This document shows positions 43,674-54,146 of a stretch of DNA of 64,000 nt, one piece after another; the stretch's first letter is position 1; each line of letters begins with the position of its first letter. This DNA comes from Azorhizobium oxalatiphilum (GTDB lineage: Bacteria > Pseudomonadota > Alphaproteobacteria > Rhizobiales > Xanthobacteraceae), in contig NZ_BMCT01000012.1 of the NCBI RefSeq assembly GCF_014635325.1, forward strand, positions 62,001 through 126,000, given 5' to 3'. Made by a program: the position numbers and the translations under genes. The notes beneath the pieces are model-generated. The model was not told the DNA's origin. It saw nothing but the letters and a program-made list of their open reading frames with translations, and searched no databases.

Positions 43674-45869
43674 TCACGAGCCGATGGTCTGCCGGTTGAA
43701 GGGCAGATTGAGCATCGGCTTGCCGGTGGCGGCGAACAGGGCGTTCGCTACCGCAGGCGCGATGGGCGGCACGCCGGGCTCGCCGATACCCGTGGGGGCT
43801 TCTGTCGATGGGACGATGTGCACCTCCACGTTCGGCATCTGCGACATGCGCAGCGGTTCGAACGTGTCGAAGTTCGCCTGATCAACAGCGCCGTCGGTGA
43901 GGGTTATGGCCGCCTGCATGGCGTGGCCGAGGCCGAAGCCGACGCCGCCTTCCACCTGTGCCCGCACCACGTCGGGATTGACCACCACGCCGCAGTCCAC
44001 CGCCGCCACCACGCGATCCACCTTGTAGCCCTTATCGAGCATGGTGATTTCCGCGATCTCGGCCACGTAAGTGTTGAAGCTCTTGTGGGCAGCGACGCCA
44101 CGGAAGCGTCCCTTCTCCAGCGGCTTGCCCCAGTCCGCCTTTTCGGCGGCAAGGGCCAGCACAGCCTTCAGGCGGGGATCCTTGATCAGCTCCATGCGGA
44201 AGGCGACCGGATCCCTGCCGGCGGCCTTGGCCAGCTGGTCGATCATGGTCTCCACCGCATAGGCGGTGTGGGTGTGGCCCACGGAGCGCCACCAGAGCAC
44301 GGGCACGCCCACCTTGGTGCTGGTCAGCTCCACCAGCCGGTTGGGAATGGCGTAGCCCATCTCGGCGGCGCCCTCGACGGAGGTGGCGTCCACGCCATCC
44401 TTCACCATGGCGCCTTCGAAGGCTGTGCCGGTGATCAGCGACTGACCGACCACATGGTGTTTCCACGCCACCGGCTTGCCCGAGGCGTCCACTGCTGCCT
44501 TCACCCGGTGCATGTACATGGGGCGGTAGGAGCCCGCCTTCATGTCGTCTTCGCGGGTCCACACCAGCTTCACCGGCACGCCCTTGCCATGCGCCTTGGC
44601 GATGGCCACCGCTTCGGCCACGTAATCGGCGGTGGAGGACGCACGGCGACCGAAGCTGCCGCCTGCCCACAGGCCGTTGATCTTCACCTTGTCGGGGGTC
44701 GTGCCCGCCACCGCGGCGGCCGTGGGGGTGTCGATGGCCGGGAACTGGGAGGCATTCCAGATCTCGACCTTATCGCCGGTGATCTGCACCACGCAGTTCA
44801 TGGGCTCCATGGGGGCGTGGGCGAGGAAGGGGAACTCGAAATCCGCTTCCACGATCTTCACGCCCTGCTGGGCGAAGGCGGCCTCCACCTGGCCTTCGGT
44901 CTCGGCGGTGGTCCCCTTCTTACCGAGAGCAGCCTTGTATTCCGCGCGAAGCGCATCGGTGCCGCGCTTCTCGGCGGCCGCCTCATCCCACTCCACGTTC
45001 AGCGCATCGCGCCCCTTCATGGCGGCATAGGTGCTGCGGGCGAGGACCGCCACACCCTGCGGCACGGTGACGACGCCCTCGACACCCTTCACAGCCTTGG
45101 CTGCGGCATCGTCCACCTTGGCCACCCTGGCGCCGAAGCGCGGCGGATGGGCCACCACGGCCACCAGCATGCCGGGCAGCTTAATGTCCTGCGTATAGAT
45201 GGCCTTGCCGGTGGTCTTCAGCACATTGTCGGTGCGCGGCAGCTTGTCCTTGCCCACCAGCGCGAAGTCCCGGCTTGCCTTCAGGGGCGGATCCTGCGGC
45301 ATGGGCTCCTTCGCCGCCGCTTCGGCCACTTCGCCGAAGGTCAGCGTTTTTGAGCCGGAGGTCAGTTTTCCGCCAGCGACGGTGATCGTGCGCGCCGGCA
45401 CGTTCATCGCCTTGGCGGCTGCGGCCACCAGCATGGCGCGTGCCGAGGCGCCGGCCTTGCGATAGACGTCGAAGCTCGCCGCGATGGCGGTGGAGCCGCC
45501 GGTGCCCTGCGCGCCGCCGAAGATCTTGTTGCCATAGCGCGAGGCGTCGTTGGGCGCGAAATCGGTGCGCATCTGCGCCCAGTCGGCATCCATCTCTTCC
45601 GCCACCAGCGTGGTGAGGCCGGTGGTCGTGCCCTGGCCGAGGTCCAGATGCTTGATGATGACCGTGACCGTTCCATCCGGCGCGATGCGCACGAACGGGT
45701 TGATGTCGGCAGTGGCGGTCTCGGCCGCCTGCGCGGCGCCCCCGGACAGGCTGAGGTCAGCGCCGATGACGAGGCCGATGCCGACGCCACCCATGGCGCG
45801 CAGGATGGTGCGGCGGGACACGCCGGCGGGGGGAGAGGCGAGGCCGGGGGCCTTGAAGAAGACGTTCAT
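43674..45869 (-). CDS. molybdenum hydroxylase large subunit (isoquinoline 1-oxidoreductase beta type)
   Basis: A 731-residue molybdopterin-cytosine-dinucleotide subunit of the xanthine oxidase family. A Tat-type signal ([19 protein letters not shown]) suggests export of the folded complex. [62 protein letters not shown] and [22 protein letters not shown] are typical of the IorB/aldehyde dehydrogenase branch. It is preceded 4 nt upstream by its iron-sulfur subunit gene. The substrate (aldehyde or N-heterocycle) is unknown. There is no MoaA-F, chaperone or cytochrome subunit adjacent. Confidence 0.92.
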   Translation of the reverse strand: MNVFFKAPGLASPPAGVSRRTILRAMGGVGIGLVIGADLSLSGGAAQAAETATADINPFVRIAPDGTVTVIIKHLDLGQGTTTGLTTLVAEEMDADWAQMRTDFAPNDASRYGNKIFGGAQGTGGSTAIAASFDVYRKAGASARAMLVAAAAKAMNVPARTITVAGGKLTSGSKTLTFGEVAEAAAKEPMPQDPPLKASRDFALVGKDKLPRTDNVLKTTGKAIYTQDIKLPGMLVAVVAHPPRFGARVAKVDDAAAKAVKGVEGVVTVPQGVAVLARSTYAAMKGRDALNVEWDEAAAEKRGTDALRAEYKAALGKKGTTAETEGQVEAAFAQQGVKIVEADFEFPFLAHAPMEPMNCVVQITGDKVEIWNASQFPAIDTPTAAAVAGTTPDKVKINGLWAGGSFGRRASSTADYVAEAVAIAKAHGKGVPVKLVWTREDDMKAGSYRPMYMHRVKAAVDASGKPVAWKHHVVGQSLITGTAFEGAMVKDGVDATSVEGAAEMGYAIPNRLVELTSTKVGVPVLWWRSVGHTHTAYAVETMIDQLAKAAGRDPVAFRMELIKDPRLKAVLALAAEKADWGKPLEKGRFRGVAAHKSFNTYVAEIAEITMLDKGYKVDRVVAAVDCGVVVNPDVVRAQVEGGVGFGLGHAMQAAITLTDGAVDQANFDTFEPLRMSQMPNVEVHIVPSTEAPTGIGEPGVPPIAPAVANALFAATGKPMLNLPFNRQTIGS

Positions 45870-45872
45870 GGC

Positions 45873-46334
45873 TCAGGCCTCCAGCCGGCGGGCCGCATCA
45901 TGGATGGCGGCGCGGATGCGGTGATAGGTGGCACATCGACAGACGTTGCCATCCATGGCGGAGTCGATGTCGGAATCCGTGGGTTTCTTGTTGTCGGTGA
46001 GCAGGGCGACCGCCGACATGATCTGGCCGGACTGACAGTAGCCGCACTGCACGACGTTCAGGTCTTGCCAGGCGGCCTGCACAGCCTTCGCCTCGCGACT
46101 GCCGATGCCTTCAATGGTGACGACCTTGCTCTCGCCGATGTCACCCACGGCGGTCTGGCAGGAGCGCACGGCCATGCCGTCCACATGGACCGTGCAGGCG
46201 CCACAGAGCGCCTGGCCGCAGCCGAACTTGGTGCCGACGAGATCGAGTTCGTCACGCAGCACCCACAGCAGCGGGGTGTCGGGTTCGGCCTCGACCGTGC
46301 GGGCCTGGCCGTTGATGGAAAGGGTGATGGGCAT
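45873..46334 (-). CDS. (2Fe-2S) subunit of the molybdenum hydroxylase (IorA type)
   Basis: A 153-residue two-cluster ferredoxin subunit. The plant-type cluster cysteines are [16 protein letters not shown] and RSCQTAV; the helical second cluster has [11 protein letters not shown] and [12 protein letters not shown]. It passes electrons from the molybdenum subunit encoded next. The ATG at 46334 is the only start with a full N-terminus. An inverted repeat lies 33-54 bp upstream. It has no signal peptide, so it would be carried out with the large subunit by the Tat pathway. Confidence 0.95.
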   Translation of the reverse strand: MPITLSINGQARTVEAEPDTPLLWVLRDELDLVGTKFGCGQALCGACTVHVDGMAVRSCQTAVGDIGESKVVTIEGIGSREAKAVQAAWQDLNVVQCGYCQSGQIMSAVALLTDNKKPTDSDIDSAMDGNVCRCATYHRIRAAIHDAARRLEA

Positions 46335-46366
46335 AAACGGGCTCCATATCCCGCCGGGGCGCGGCG

Positions 46367-46388
46367 AGCTGAAAAACCCAGTTCAGCT
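46367..46388. promoter_or_regulatory. inverted repeat upstream of the molybdenum hydroxylase operon
   Basis: AGCTGAA-N8-TTCAGCT, perfect 7-bp arms, 33 bp upstream of the iron-sulfur subunit start. It is a possible operator. The HxlR gene lies directly upstream on the same strand but its regulator target is not known. Confidence 0.4.
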
Positions 46389-46459
46389 AATCATTGATTT
46401 GAATGGTTCCAGTGTGGATTCAGAAAAGCTGCATTCACACATTCTGCCCAAGGCTCGGC

Positions 46460-46888
46460 TCAGACCAGCGCGCGGGCGCCGCCGGAGGGCATGCCCGTCA
46501 GGGGCGTAGCTGCCCCGACAACGGAGCCGCTTCGGACGTCGAAGGCAGCGCGGGCACTTTCCACCGCCTGCATGTGTGCCTCGGCCCAGCGCGACAGCGG
46601 GCTGAGGGTAATGGCCAACGAGCGGCCCAGCGGCGTGAGGGCGTACTCCACCGTCACCGGCACGGTCGGAAAGGCGGTGCGGGTGACGAAGCCATCCCGC
46701 TCCAGCGTTTTCAGCGTCTGCGACAGCACCTTCTGGGACAGGCCCTGGATCTCTCGCCGCAAGGCGTTGAAGCGGCGAGGCTCCCTCTCCAGCAACTGAA
46801 GGATCAGCACCGTCCACTTGTCCGCGATCCGATCGAGAATCTGGCGGGTTGGGCAGTCGGCCGCATAGGTGTTGGGCGTCAGGTCCAT
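46460..46888 (-). CDS. HxlR family transcriptional regulator
   Basis: A 142-residue winged-helix regulator. The family core is complete: CPTRQILDRIADKWTVLILQLL, RRFNALRREIQGLSQKVLSQTLKTLERDGFVTR and VTVEYALTPLGRSL. The early cysteine of DCPTRQIL is the one often involved in sensing electrophiles. It is divergent from the NmrA-like reductase at 47023, the usual arrangement for HxlR proteins such as YodB/YodC partners. GAGGAA lies 7 nt upstream. Confidence 0.93.
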   Translation of the reverse strand: MDLTPNTYAADCPTRQILDRIADKWTVLILQLLEREPRRFNALRREIQGLSQKVLSQTLKTLERDGFVTRTAFPTVPVTVEYALTPLGRSLAITLSPLSRWAEAHMQAVESARAAFDVRSGSVVGAATPLTGMPSGGARALV

Positions 46889-46989
46889 GGCAGTTCCTCG
46901 GGCAGTCCCGCTTTCGGCCCCCAGTTTCCCACCGGTGACCTGATGACTTCAAGGTGCGTTCTTTACAGCAGGTAACAAAAATAGCATCT

Positions 46990-47006
46990 GGTTTCTATCA
47001 GAAACC
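46990..47006. promoter_or_regulatory. inverted repeat in the HxlR/reductase intergenic region
   Basis: GGTTTCT-ATC-AGAAACC, a perfect palindrome with 7-bp arms, 17 bp upstream of the reductase ATG. It is a strong candidate operator for the divergent HxlR protein. Confidence 0.55.
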
Positions 47007-47022
47007 GACAGGGCTTCCCATC

Positions 47023-47634
47023 ATGAAGATCGCAGTTGTCGGCGCCTCCGGAAACGCTGGTGCCTCCATCACCGCCGAACTCTCCCGCCGGGGCCACCAG
47101 GTCACGGCCATTGCCCGCAATCCCGAAAAGATCGCCCAGTTGCCCGGCGTCACGCCGGTGAAGGGCGATGCGGGCGACAAGGCCGCTTTGGCCGCGCTCA
47201 TTGCTGGCCACGATGCGGTGGTCAGCTCCATCCATTTCATGCAGAGCGATGCCGACGTACTGATCGGCGCCGTCAAGCAGGCGGGCGTGCCGCGCTATCT
47301 GGTGGTGGGCGGTGCCGGCAGCCTCGAAGTGGCACCGGGCGTGAAGCTGTTCGACGTGCCGGACTTCCCGGCCATCTATCTGGACGAGGCCAAGGCCGGC
47401 GGCGTGTTCCTGGACAGGCTCAAGGCCGAGCCGCAGCTCGACTGGACCTTCCTCTCGCCGTCCGCCTTGTTCTTCCATGGGCCGCGCACCGGCACCTTCC
47501 GCCTTGGCGGCAATGCGCTGCTGACGGCGGCGGACGGCAACAGCTCGATCTCGTTCGAGGATTATGCCATCGCTCTTGCCAACGAGATCGAGACGCCGCG
47601 TCACGCCCGCGCGCGCTTCACGGTCGGCTACTGA
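47023..47634 (+). CDS. NAD(P)H-binding NmrA-like oxidoreductase
   Basis: A 203-residue extended SDR-type Rossmann protein (KIAVVGASGNAGASITAELSRRGHQVTAIAR). The active-site YxxxK region is YLDEAKAGG. LDWTFLSPSALFFHGPRTGTF is the C-terminal signature of this small NAD(P)-binding family. It is divergent from an HxlR regulator and followed 15 nt later by a DsbA-like gene, suggesting an electrophile- or quinone-responsive operon. That is inference from the neighbours. Confidence 0.88.
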   Translation: MKIAVVGASGNAGASITAELSRRGHQVTAIARNPEKIAQLPGVTPVKGDAGDKAALAALIAGHDAVVSSIHFMQSDADVLIGAVKQAGVPRYLVVGGAGSLEVAPGVKLFDVPDFPAIYLDEAKAGGVFLDRLKAEPQLDWTFLSPSALFFHGPRTGTFRLGGNALLTAADGNSSISFEDYAIALANEIETPRHARARFTVGY

Positions 47635-47649
47635 AGCAGGATCACGCCC

Positions 47650-48270
47650 ATGACCATCCGCCTGCACTATGTTCATGACCCGCTGTGCGGATGGTGCTAC
47701 GCGGCGGCCCCGCTGGTGGCCGCCGCCATGGCGCAGCCCGATGTGGAACTGGTGCTGCACGGTGGGGGCCTGTTCCCCCAGCCGATGCAGCTTCCCGCCG
47801 CCAAGCGCGCGTACATTCGCGAAGCGGATGCGCGCATCGCGCAGATGACCGGACAGGTGTTCGGCCCTGCCTATCTGGACGGCCTTCTGCCTGATCCGGC
47901 CTTCACCCTCTATTCCCTGCCGCCCATCGCCGCCATTCTCGCGGCGGAGGAACTGCGCGCAGGGGCGGGGCCGGAGATGCTGAAGGCCATCCAGAGTGCG
48001 CATTATGTGGAGGGGCGGCGGGTGATCGAGGCGGAGGTTCTCGTCGCGATCGCGTCGGGCCTCGGCCTTGATGGCGGGGCGTTCGCCAGCGCTCTGCCCC
48101 GCCAGCCGGTGGAGGCGCATCTTGTCGATACGCGGCAACTCATGACGCGTTTCGGCCTCGGCGGCTTTCCCGGCTTCGTGCGCGAGCGCGCGGGGGAGTG
48201 GCGGGTGGTGCCGCACGGCGTTTTCTATGGGCAGCCGGCGGCGTTCGTCGAAAGCCTGCGCGCCGGTTGA
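47650..48270 (+). CDS. DsbA-like thioredoxin-fold protein
   Basis: A 206-residue protein of the DsbA/FrnE family without a signal peptide, thus cytoplasmic. The redox motif is CGWC (C13, C16) in HDPLCGWCYAAAPLV, an unusual variant of CPHC with tryptophan; the helical insert (about 60-150) and the cis-proline loop FGLGGFPGF follow. It shares a transcript with the NmrA-like reductase (15-nt gap), consistent with thiol stress. Confidence 0.88.
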   Translation: MTIRLHYVHDPLCGWCYAAAPLVAAAMAQPDVELVLHGGGLFPQPMQLPAAKRAYIREADARIAQMTGQVFGPAYLDGLLPDPAFTLYSLPPIAAILAAEELRAGAGPEMLKAIQSAHYVEGRRVIEAEVLVAIASGLGLDGGAFASALPRQPVEAHLVDTRQLMTRFGLGGFPGFVRERAGEWRVVPHGVFYGQPAAFVESLRAG

Positions 48271-48400
48271 GCCGACAGTCACCTTGTAACCTCCATCTGT
48301 CGCGCCACGAGACAACCGATGTGCTCATGAGCGCAGAGTGGCGCAATGCCGCGCGGCGCAAAGGCATGTCGGAGGGGGAAACTTGCATTGCTGACTGTTT

Positions 48401-48432
48401 ATTCGCCGCGTCGTCAGGTGGGCGCGGCGAAT
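48401..48432. repeat. perfect inverted repeat in the gap before the peroxidase gene
   Basis: ATTCGCCGCG-N12-CGCGGCGAAT, 10-bp arms. It lies in the 350-bp gap 48271-48620, which otherwise holds the FNR/FixK box and no convincing gene. There is no T-run, so it is not a standard terminator. Confidence 0.5.
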
Positions 48433-48545
48433 TTCCCGTTATGCCTCCGGCACTCAGCGCTAGTGAGATGCAGGAGCGGGAGTGGGGCAGGCGAAAAGCC
48501 TTACGCCACAACGCGCATTTCATTTTTATAGTCGTTCCAAAGTGA

Positions 48546-48559
48546 TTGATCCACGTCAA
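48546..48559 (+). promoter_or_regulatory. FNR/FixK-type box upstream of the di-haem peroxidase
   Basis: TTGAT-CCAC-GTCAA, a near-perfect FNR/FixK/Anr site (consensus TTGAT-N4-ATCAA, with GTCAA common in alphaproteobacteria), 61 bp upstream of the ATG. It implies low-oxygen activation, expected for bacterial cytochrome c peroxidase. Confidence 0.7.
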
Positions 48560-48620
48560 GGAGGCCCGCCTCCCGCTGCGTGAGCGTGACGTCCACTCCG
48601 CTGCTTTCAAGGAGAACGTC

Positions 48621-49646
48621 ATGAAGTCGATCGTGGCTGGAATTGCGATACTTCTGTCGGTGCAGGCCGTCTCGGCCGCGGATCTGCGCACCGATGCCCT
48701 CACCCAGTTCAAGCCCATTCCCGCAGAGGCCCCGGACGTGAAGGGCAATCCCTTCACACCGGCCAAGGTGGATCTCGGGCGTAAGCTGTTCTTCGATCCC
48801 CGCCTGTCTGCTAGTCAGGCGCTCAGCTGTAATTCATGCCATAATCTCGGTACGGGTGGCGTGGATGCCGGCCCCACCTCCGTGGGTCACGGCTGGCAGC
48901 GTGGACCGCGGCGGGCCCCGACTGTACTCAACGCGGTGTTCAACACCTCCCAGTTCTGGGATGGGCGCGCGGAGGATCTGAAGGCGCAGGCCAAGGGGCC
49001 CATGCAGAACCCCATCGAGATGAACGCCACACCTGAGCTTGTGCTGAAGACGCTGAAGTCCATGCCTGCCTATGTGGACGCGTTCAAGCAGGCCTTCCCC
49101 GGCGAAAGCGAGCCGCTGTCCTTCGACAATGTCGCCAAGGCGATTGAGGTGTTCGAGGTCACGCTGATCACGCCGCGCTCGCGCTTCGATCAGTTCCTCA
49201 ACGGTGATGACAAGGCGCTCAGCACCACCGAGAAGGCGGGCCTGAGGGCCTTCATGGACAAGGGCTGCTCGGCTTGCCACAACGGCATCAATCTGGGCGG
49301 GGACAGCTATCAGCCGTTCGGCGTGGTGGAGAAGCCCGGGGCGGACATCCTGCCTCCGGATGACCATGGCCGCTTCGCTGTGACCAAGACCGCGAGTGAT
49401 CAGTATGTGTTCCGCGTGGCGCCGCTGCGCAACGTGGCGCTGCGCGCGCCCTATTTCCATTCCGGGCAGGTCTGGGGGCTGGAACAGGCGGTGGCGGTGA
49501 TGGCGACCGCTCAGCTGGGCAGCGAACTGACACCGCAGGAGATCAAGGAAGTCACGGCTTTCCTCGGCACGCTGTCAGGCGAGCAGCCGAAGATCGAGTA
49601 TCCCATCCTGCCGCCGCGCACGGAGGCGACCCCGAAGGCGCAGTGA
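48621..49646 (+). CDS. di-haem cytochrome c peroxidase
   Basis: A 341-residue periplasmic protein with a signal peptide (MKSIVAGIAILLSVQAVSA-A). Two haem c sites are present: CNSCH (C70, C73, H74) and CSACH (C216, C219, H220). LGRKLFFDPRLSASQALSC, NSPT-like APTVLNAVFNTSQFWDGRA and LRAPYFHSGQVWGLEQAV are family signatures. It reduces hydrogen peroxide with electrons from small cytochromes. AAGGAG precedes the ATG. The FNR/FixK box at 48546 suggests induction in low oxygen. Confidence 0.95.
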   Translation: MKSIVAGIAILLSVQAVSAADLRTDALTQFKPIPAEAPDVKGNPFTPAKVDLGRKLFFDPRLSASQALSCNSCHNLGTGGVDAGPTSVGHGWQRGPRRAPTVLNAVFNTSQFWDGRAEDLKAQAKGPMQNPIEMNATPELVLKTLKSMPAYVDAFKQAFPGESEPLSFDNVAKAIEVFEVTLITPRSRFDQFLNGDDKALSTTEKAGLRAFMDKGCSACHNGINLGGDSYQPFGVVEKPGADILPPDDHGRFAVTKTASDQYVFRVAPLRNVALRAPYFHSGQVWGLEQAVAVMATAQLGSELTPQEIKEVTAFLGTLSGEQPKIEYPILPPRTEATPKAQ

Positions 49647-49674
49647 GCAGGGGATCATCCTGGGCGTGAGAAGG

Positions 49675-49696
49675 CGCGGCATTGGCCGCGTCTTTT
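49675..49696 (+). terminator. weak terminator after the peroxidase gene
   Basis: CGCGGC-ATTG-GCCGCG, a 6-bp stem, followed by TCTTTTC. Confidence 0.45.
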
Positions 49697-49707
49697 CTGT
49701 TGTGCAA

Positions 49708-49738
49708 ACAAAAAAGGGAGCCGGCGAACCGGCTCCCT
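49708..49738 (-). terminator. intrinsic terminator after groEL
   Basis: On the minus strand GGGAGCCGG-TTCG-CCGGCTCCC, a perfect 9-bp stem, followed by six Ts. Confidence 0.9.
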
Positions 49739-49764
49739 CGTACTCTGGGCTTGAGAGGCTGGAC

Positions 49765-51435
<1,671 letters not shown>

Positions 51436-51455
51436 CTAGCGGACGAAAGACGGGA

Positions 51456-51743
51456 TCAGCCGATCACGCCCAGAATGTCGCTCTCCTTCATGATGAGGAG
51501 ATCCTGGCCGTCGATCTTCACTTCCGTGCCGGACCACTTGCCGAACAGCACGCGATCGCCGGCCTTCACGTCGAGGGCCACGACCTTGCCGCTTTCGTCG
51601 CGGGCGCCGGGGCCGACCGAGACCACCTCGCCCTCCTGGGGCTTTTCCTTGGCGGTGTCGGGGATGATGATGCCGCCGGCAGTCTTCTGCTCGGCTTCGA
51701 TGCGCTTCACGACCACGCGGTCATGCAGGGGACGGAAGGACAT
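51456..51743 (-). CDS. groES: co-chaperonin GroES
   Basis: The 95-residue lid of the GroEL cage. [44 protein letters not shown] is the usual N-terminal and mobile loop region, and [36 protein letters not shown] the C-terminus. The ATG at 51743 was chosen by family length. It is first in the groESL operon; the CIRCE operator lies 48 bp upstream. Repression by HrcA is implied, although hrcA is not in the window. Confidence 0.99.
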   Translation of the reverse strand: MSFRPLHDRVVVKRIEAEQKTAGGIIIPDTAKEKPQEGEVVSVGPGARDESGKVVALDVKAGDRVLFGKWSGTEVKIDGQDLLIMKESDILGVIG

Positions 51744-51790
51744 GGGACCTGTTCCTCTCGGGCATTGGGAGCGAGGCTGGCTCGCAGGCG

Positions 51791-51817
51791 CTGGCACTCC
51801 CTTAAGGCGAGTGCCAA
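51791..51817 (-). promoter_or_regulatory. CIRCE operator of groESL
   Basis: TTGGCACTC-N9-GAGTGCCAG read on the minus strand, a 9-bp inverted repeat with one outer mismatch, matching the HrcA-bound CIRCE consensus TTAGCACTC-N9-GAGTGCTAA in its core. The rest of the 346-bp gap (51744-52089) holds the groES promoter and, toward the lipoprotein gene, nothing else I can name. Confidence 0.92.
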
Positions 51818-51829
51818 ACTCGCGCCGGG

Positions 51830-51857
51830 AGATAAGATCGGGGCATCCCGGCGTCAA
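51830..51857 (-). promoter_or_regulatory. groESL promoter
   Basis: On the minus strand TTGACG (51857-51852), 16 nt, TTATCT (51835-51830), just upstream of CIRCE. CTTGAC is also a half match to RpoH -35 sequences, so heat-shock sigma use is possible. Confidence 0.5.
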
Positions 51858-52089
51858 GGTATTGACGGCGGTTTGTCTCAGGAGGCAGGAACCAAGTGGT
51901 AACTAGGACGGTATAGGGTAGATCCTGAAACCGCGGTGGGCGCGGTGGCAGAACCATTACCTTCCATCGCCTTATGCCGGGATCGACGCCGCAGCTTCAT
52001 CGCACTATGGTCCTCGGGCCTCAGCTCGAACTGAGCCAGTGCGTTTCCCCTGCGGCACTGTCAGGCCAATTCGCCTCGGAGTTAAGTGA

Positions 52090-52611
52090 ATGCCTCAGTC
52101 TTTCGTCCGTCCGGCTTCTGCGGGCACCCGCCAGACGCGCGTGCGCGGAACCGCAAGTGCCATCGGCATCACCAGCCTCGCCGCCCTGATGCTCGCGGCC
52201 TGCACGACGACTCCTGAGCCGAGCGTGCCCCAGCCCCCGCCGCCGCCGCAATATACGAGCCCGATCCCGGGCGCCTCGCTGGTGGGCCGCTATGGCCTTG
52301 CCGCCTATCACCGCCCCGAGGATGCCGGCCGCACCGAGGCCCAGGCGCGGGCGCAGTGCAGCAACCCCTACATCATCACGGCTGGCGCCAATAACGGCGT
52401 GCAGATGTATCTGGCCGACGATAACAAGCTGAGCGACCTGGTTTCCAAGGCAGCCGGCGGCCCCACCTACATCGGCCCGCCCGAAGATCCGGCCGGCGGC
52501 CCGCGCGACCGTCAGGTCCTGCGCTGGGACGGCAAGGTGCTGGTCCTGAAGTGGGTGGATACGGAAATCAATGGCCGCTACGGCACCATGGTGTACGTGC
52601 GCTGCAGCTGA
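52090..52611 (+). CDS. putative lipoprotein, unknown function
   Basis: A 173-residue protein with a type II signal peptide: a basic start (RQTRVRGTASAIG), the hydrophobic SLAALMLAAC with lipobox LAAC (cysteine 38), then a proline-rich linker PSVPQPPPPPQY. The domain (about 60-173) has ASLVGRYGLAAYHRPEDAGRTEAQARAQC, YIITAGANNGVQMYLADD and DGKVLVLKWVD. I do not know the family. It is followed by a terminator and stands alone. Confidence 0.7.
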   Translation: MPQSFVRPASAGTRQTRVRGTASAIGITSLAALMLAACTTTPEPSVPQPPPPPQYTSPIPGASLVGRYGLAAYHRPEDAGRTEAQARAQCSNPYIITAGANNGVQMYLADDNKLSDLVSKAAGGPTYIGPPEDPAGGPRDRQVLRWDGKVLVLKWVDTEINGRYGTMVYVRCS

Positions 52612-52645
52612 TCCGGGATCGGAGCTTTCCTTTTGTATTGAGTGA

Positions 52646-52675
52646 GGGTCGGAAGCCATGCTTCCGGCCCTTTTT
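52646..52675 (+). terminator. terminator after the lipoprotein gene
   Basis: GGGTCGGAAGC-CAT-GCTTCCGGCCC, an 11-bp stem with one T-G pair, followed by TTTTT. Confidence 0.85.
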
Positions 52676-52823
52676 CGTTTGGCGGCCGTCTTTCCGGCAG
52701 GAGGGCGGCAGGCTGGAATCGGTAAAACCGTCATACGGAATACGAAAACCATTTCACCTCCCCGGGTTTTGTCTCTAGAGGCAGCGCTCATCGCAATTGC
52801 TGCCCCGCCCGGTGGATCTCGAC

Positions 52824-54116
52824 ATGAGCGCGCCAGAAACAAGTTACGACCCGCTGATCCCTGTTCCGGCGGGCCAGCGGGTATTTACCCAGCGTGATGC
52901 GTTCGCCTTGTGGTTCAGCCTCGGTATCGGGCTTCTCGTTCTGCAGGCCGGCGCCTTCCTTGTTCCGGCGCTGAGCCTGGGAATGGCGTTCGGCGCCATC
53001 CTCGTCGGCTCGTTGCTGGGCGTGCTGCTGCTGGCCTGTGTCGGCGTGATCGGTGCCGACACAGGTCTTGCCTCCATGGCCATGCTGCGTCCGAGCCTCG
53101 GCCTGCGCGGCGCGGCCCTGCCGACGCTCCTCAACATTGTGCAACTCGTCGGCTGGGGCTCTTTCGAGATCATCGTCATGGGCGAGGCCGCCGATGCGCT
53201 GGCGAAGAGCGCCTTCGGCATCACCCTGCCTTATGTCTGGACGGTGCTGTTCGGTGCACTGGCGACCGGCATCGCCTTTGCCGGGCCGGTGTCCTTCGTG
53301 CGGCGTTTCCTGCGCGCGTGGGGGCTTTATCTCCTGCTCGCCGCGGCCCTCTGGCTGACCTGGCGGCTGCTGGCGAACCACAATCTCAGGGAGCTATTCT
53401 CCCGTGAGGGTACGGGCGGCATGAGTTTCGGCGGCGCGGTGGATCTGGTGGCGGCCATGCCGCTCTCCTGGCTGCCGCTGATCTGTGACTACAGCCGCTT
53501 CGGCCGTTCGGCCGGCGGCGTGTTCCGGGGCACCGTGCTCGGCTTCCTGGTGGCGAACATCTGGTTCTATGGCCTTGGTGCGGCCTATGCGCTGGCCTCC
53601 AATGGCGAGGGCACGCTTATTGTGGCGCTGGCCACCGCCGGGGGCGGACTGGCGCTGCTGCTGATCCTGCTGGACGAAACCGACAATGCGTTCGCCGACA
53701 TCCACTCGGCCGCAGTGTCAAGCGGCACGCTGGCGCGGGTATCGGTGCGGGGGCTGTCGCTGGGTTTCGGCGCGCTGTGCACGCTGGTCGCGCTGCTGGT
53801 GCCCATGGCGCAGTATGAAGGCTTTCTGCTGATCATCGGCTCGGTGTTCGCGCCGTTGTTCGGCGTGGTGCTGGCAGACCATTTCATCGTCCGCCGCCGT
53901 ACCGTGCAGCATGCGGAGATCGACCGCATGGGCGGCGCCTACTGGTTCGCAGGGGGCTGGCGGGTGGCGGGGCTGGTGGCCTGGGCAGTGGGTATCGCCA
54001 CCTTCCAGCTGGTCGCAGCCTATCTGCCGGGCCTCGGCTCGACCCTGCCGTCGCTGATCGTGGCCGGCGCACTCTTTGCCCTGCTGGCGCGTCTGGAGGC
54101 GGGCCGCGTGGCCTGA
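52824..54116 (+). CDS. NCS1 family permease (cytosine/purine/hydroxymethylpyrimidine type)
   Basis: A membrane transporter of 430 residues with about 12 hydrophobic segments, related to CodB/CytX. Marks are QLVGWGSFEIIVMGEAA on segment 3, PLSWLPLICDYSRFGRSAGGVF on segment 6 and LLDETDNAFADIHSAAVS on segment 8, regions that form the nucleobase site in this fold. CytX-type members import thiamine pyrimidine precursors and often have a TPP riboswitch, but none is visible in the 212 bp upstream, so the substrate is open. GGTGGA precedes the ATG at 52824. Confidence 0.86.
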   Translation: MSAPETSYDPLIPVPAGQRVFTQRDAFALWFSLGIGLLVLQAGAFLVPALSLGMAFGAILVGSLLGVLLLACVGVIGADTGLASMAMLRPSLGLRGAALPTLLNIVQLVGWGSFEIIVMGEAADALAKSAFGITLPYVWTVLFGALATGIAFAGPVSFVRRFLRAWGLYLLLAAALWLTWRLLANHNLRELFSREGTGGMSFGGAVDLVAAMPLSWLPLICDYSRFGRSAGGVFRGTVLGFLVANIWFYGLGAAYALASNGEGTLIVALATAGGGLALLLILLDETDNAFADIHSAAVSSGTLARVSVRGLSLGFGALCTLVALLVPMAQYEGFLLIIGSVFAPLFGVVLADHFIVRRRTVQHAEIDRMGGAYWFAGGWRVAGLVAWAVGIATFQLVAAYLPGLGSTLPSLIVAGALFALLARLEAGRVA

Positions 54117-54146
54117 GACCGACGCCGCGGCCCGCTACGCGCGGGA

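Noticed and set aside
52612..52823. Search for a TPP riboswitch before the NCS1 permease
   Set aside because: The conserved CTGAGA and ACCTGATCTGG boxes are absent. The region holds a terminator and only a weak GGCAGC/GCTGCC repeat.
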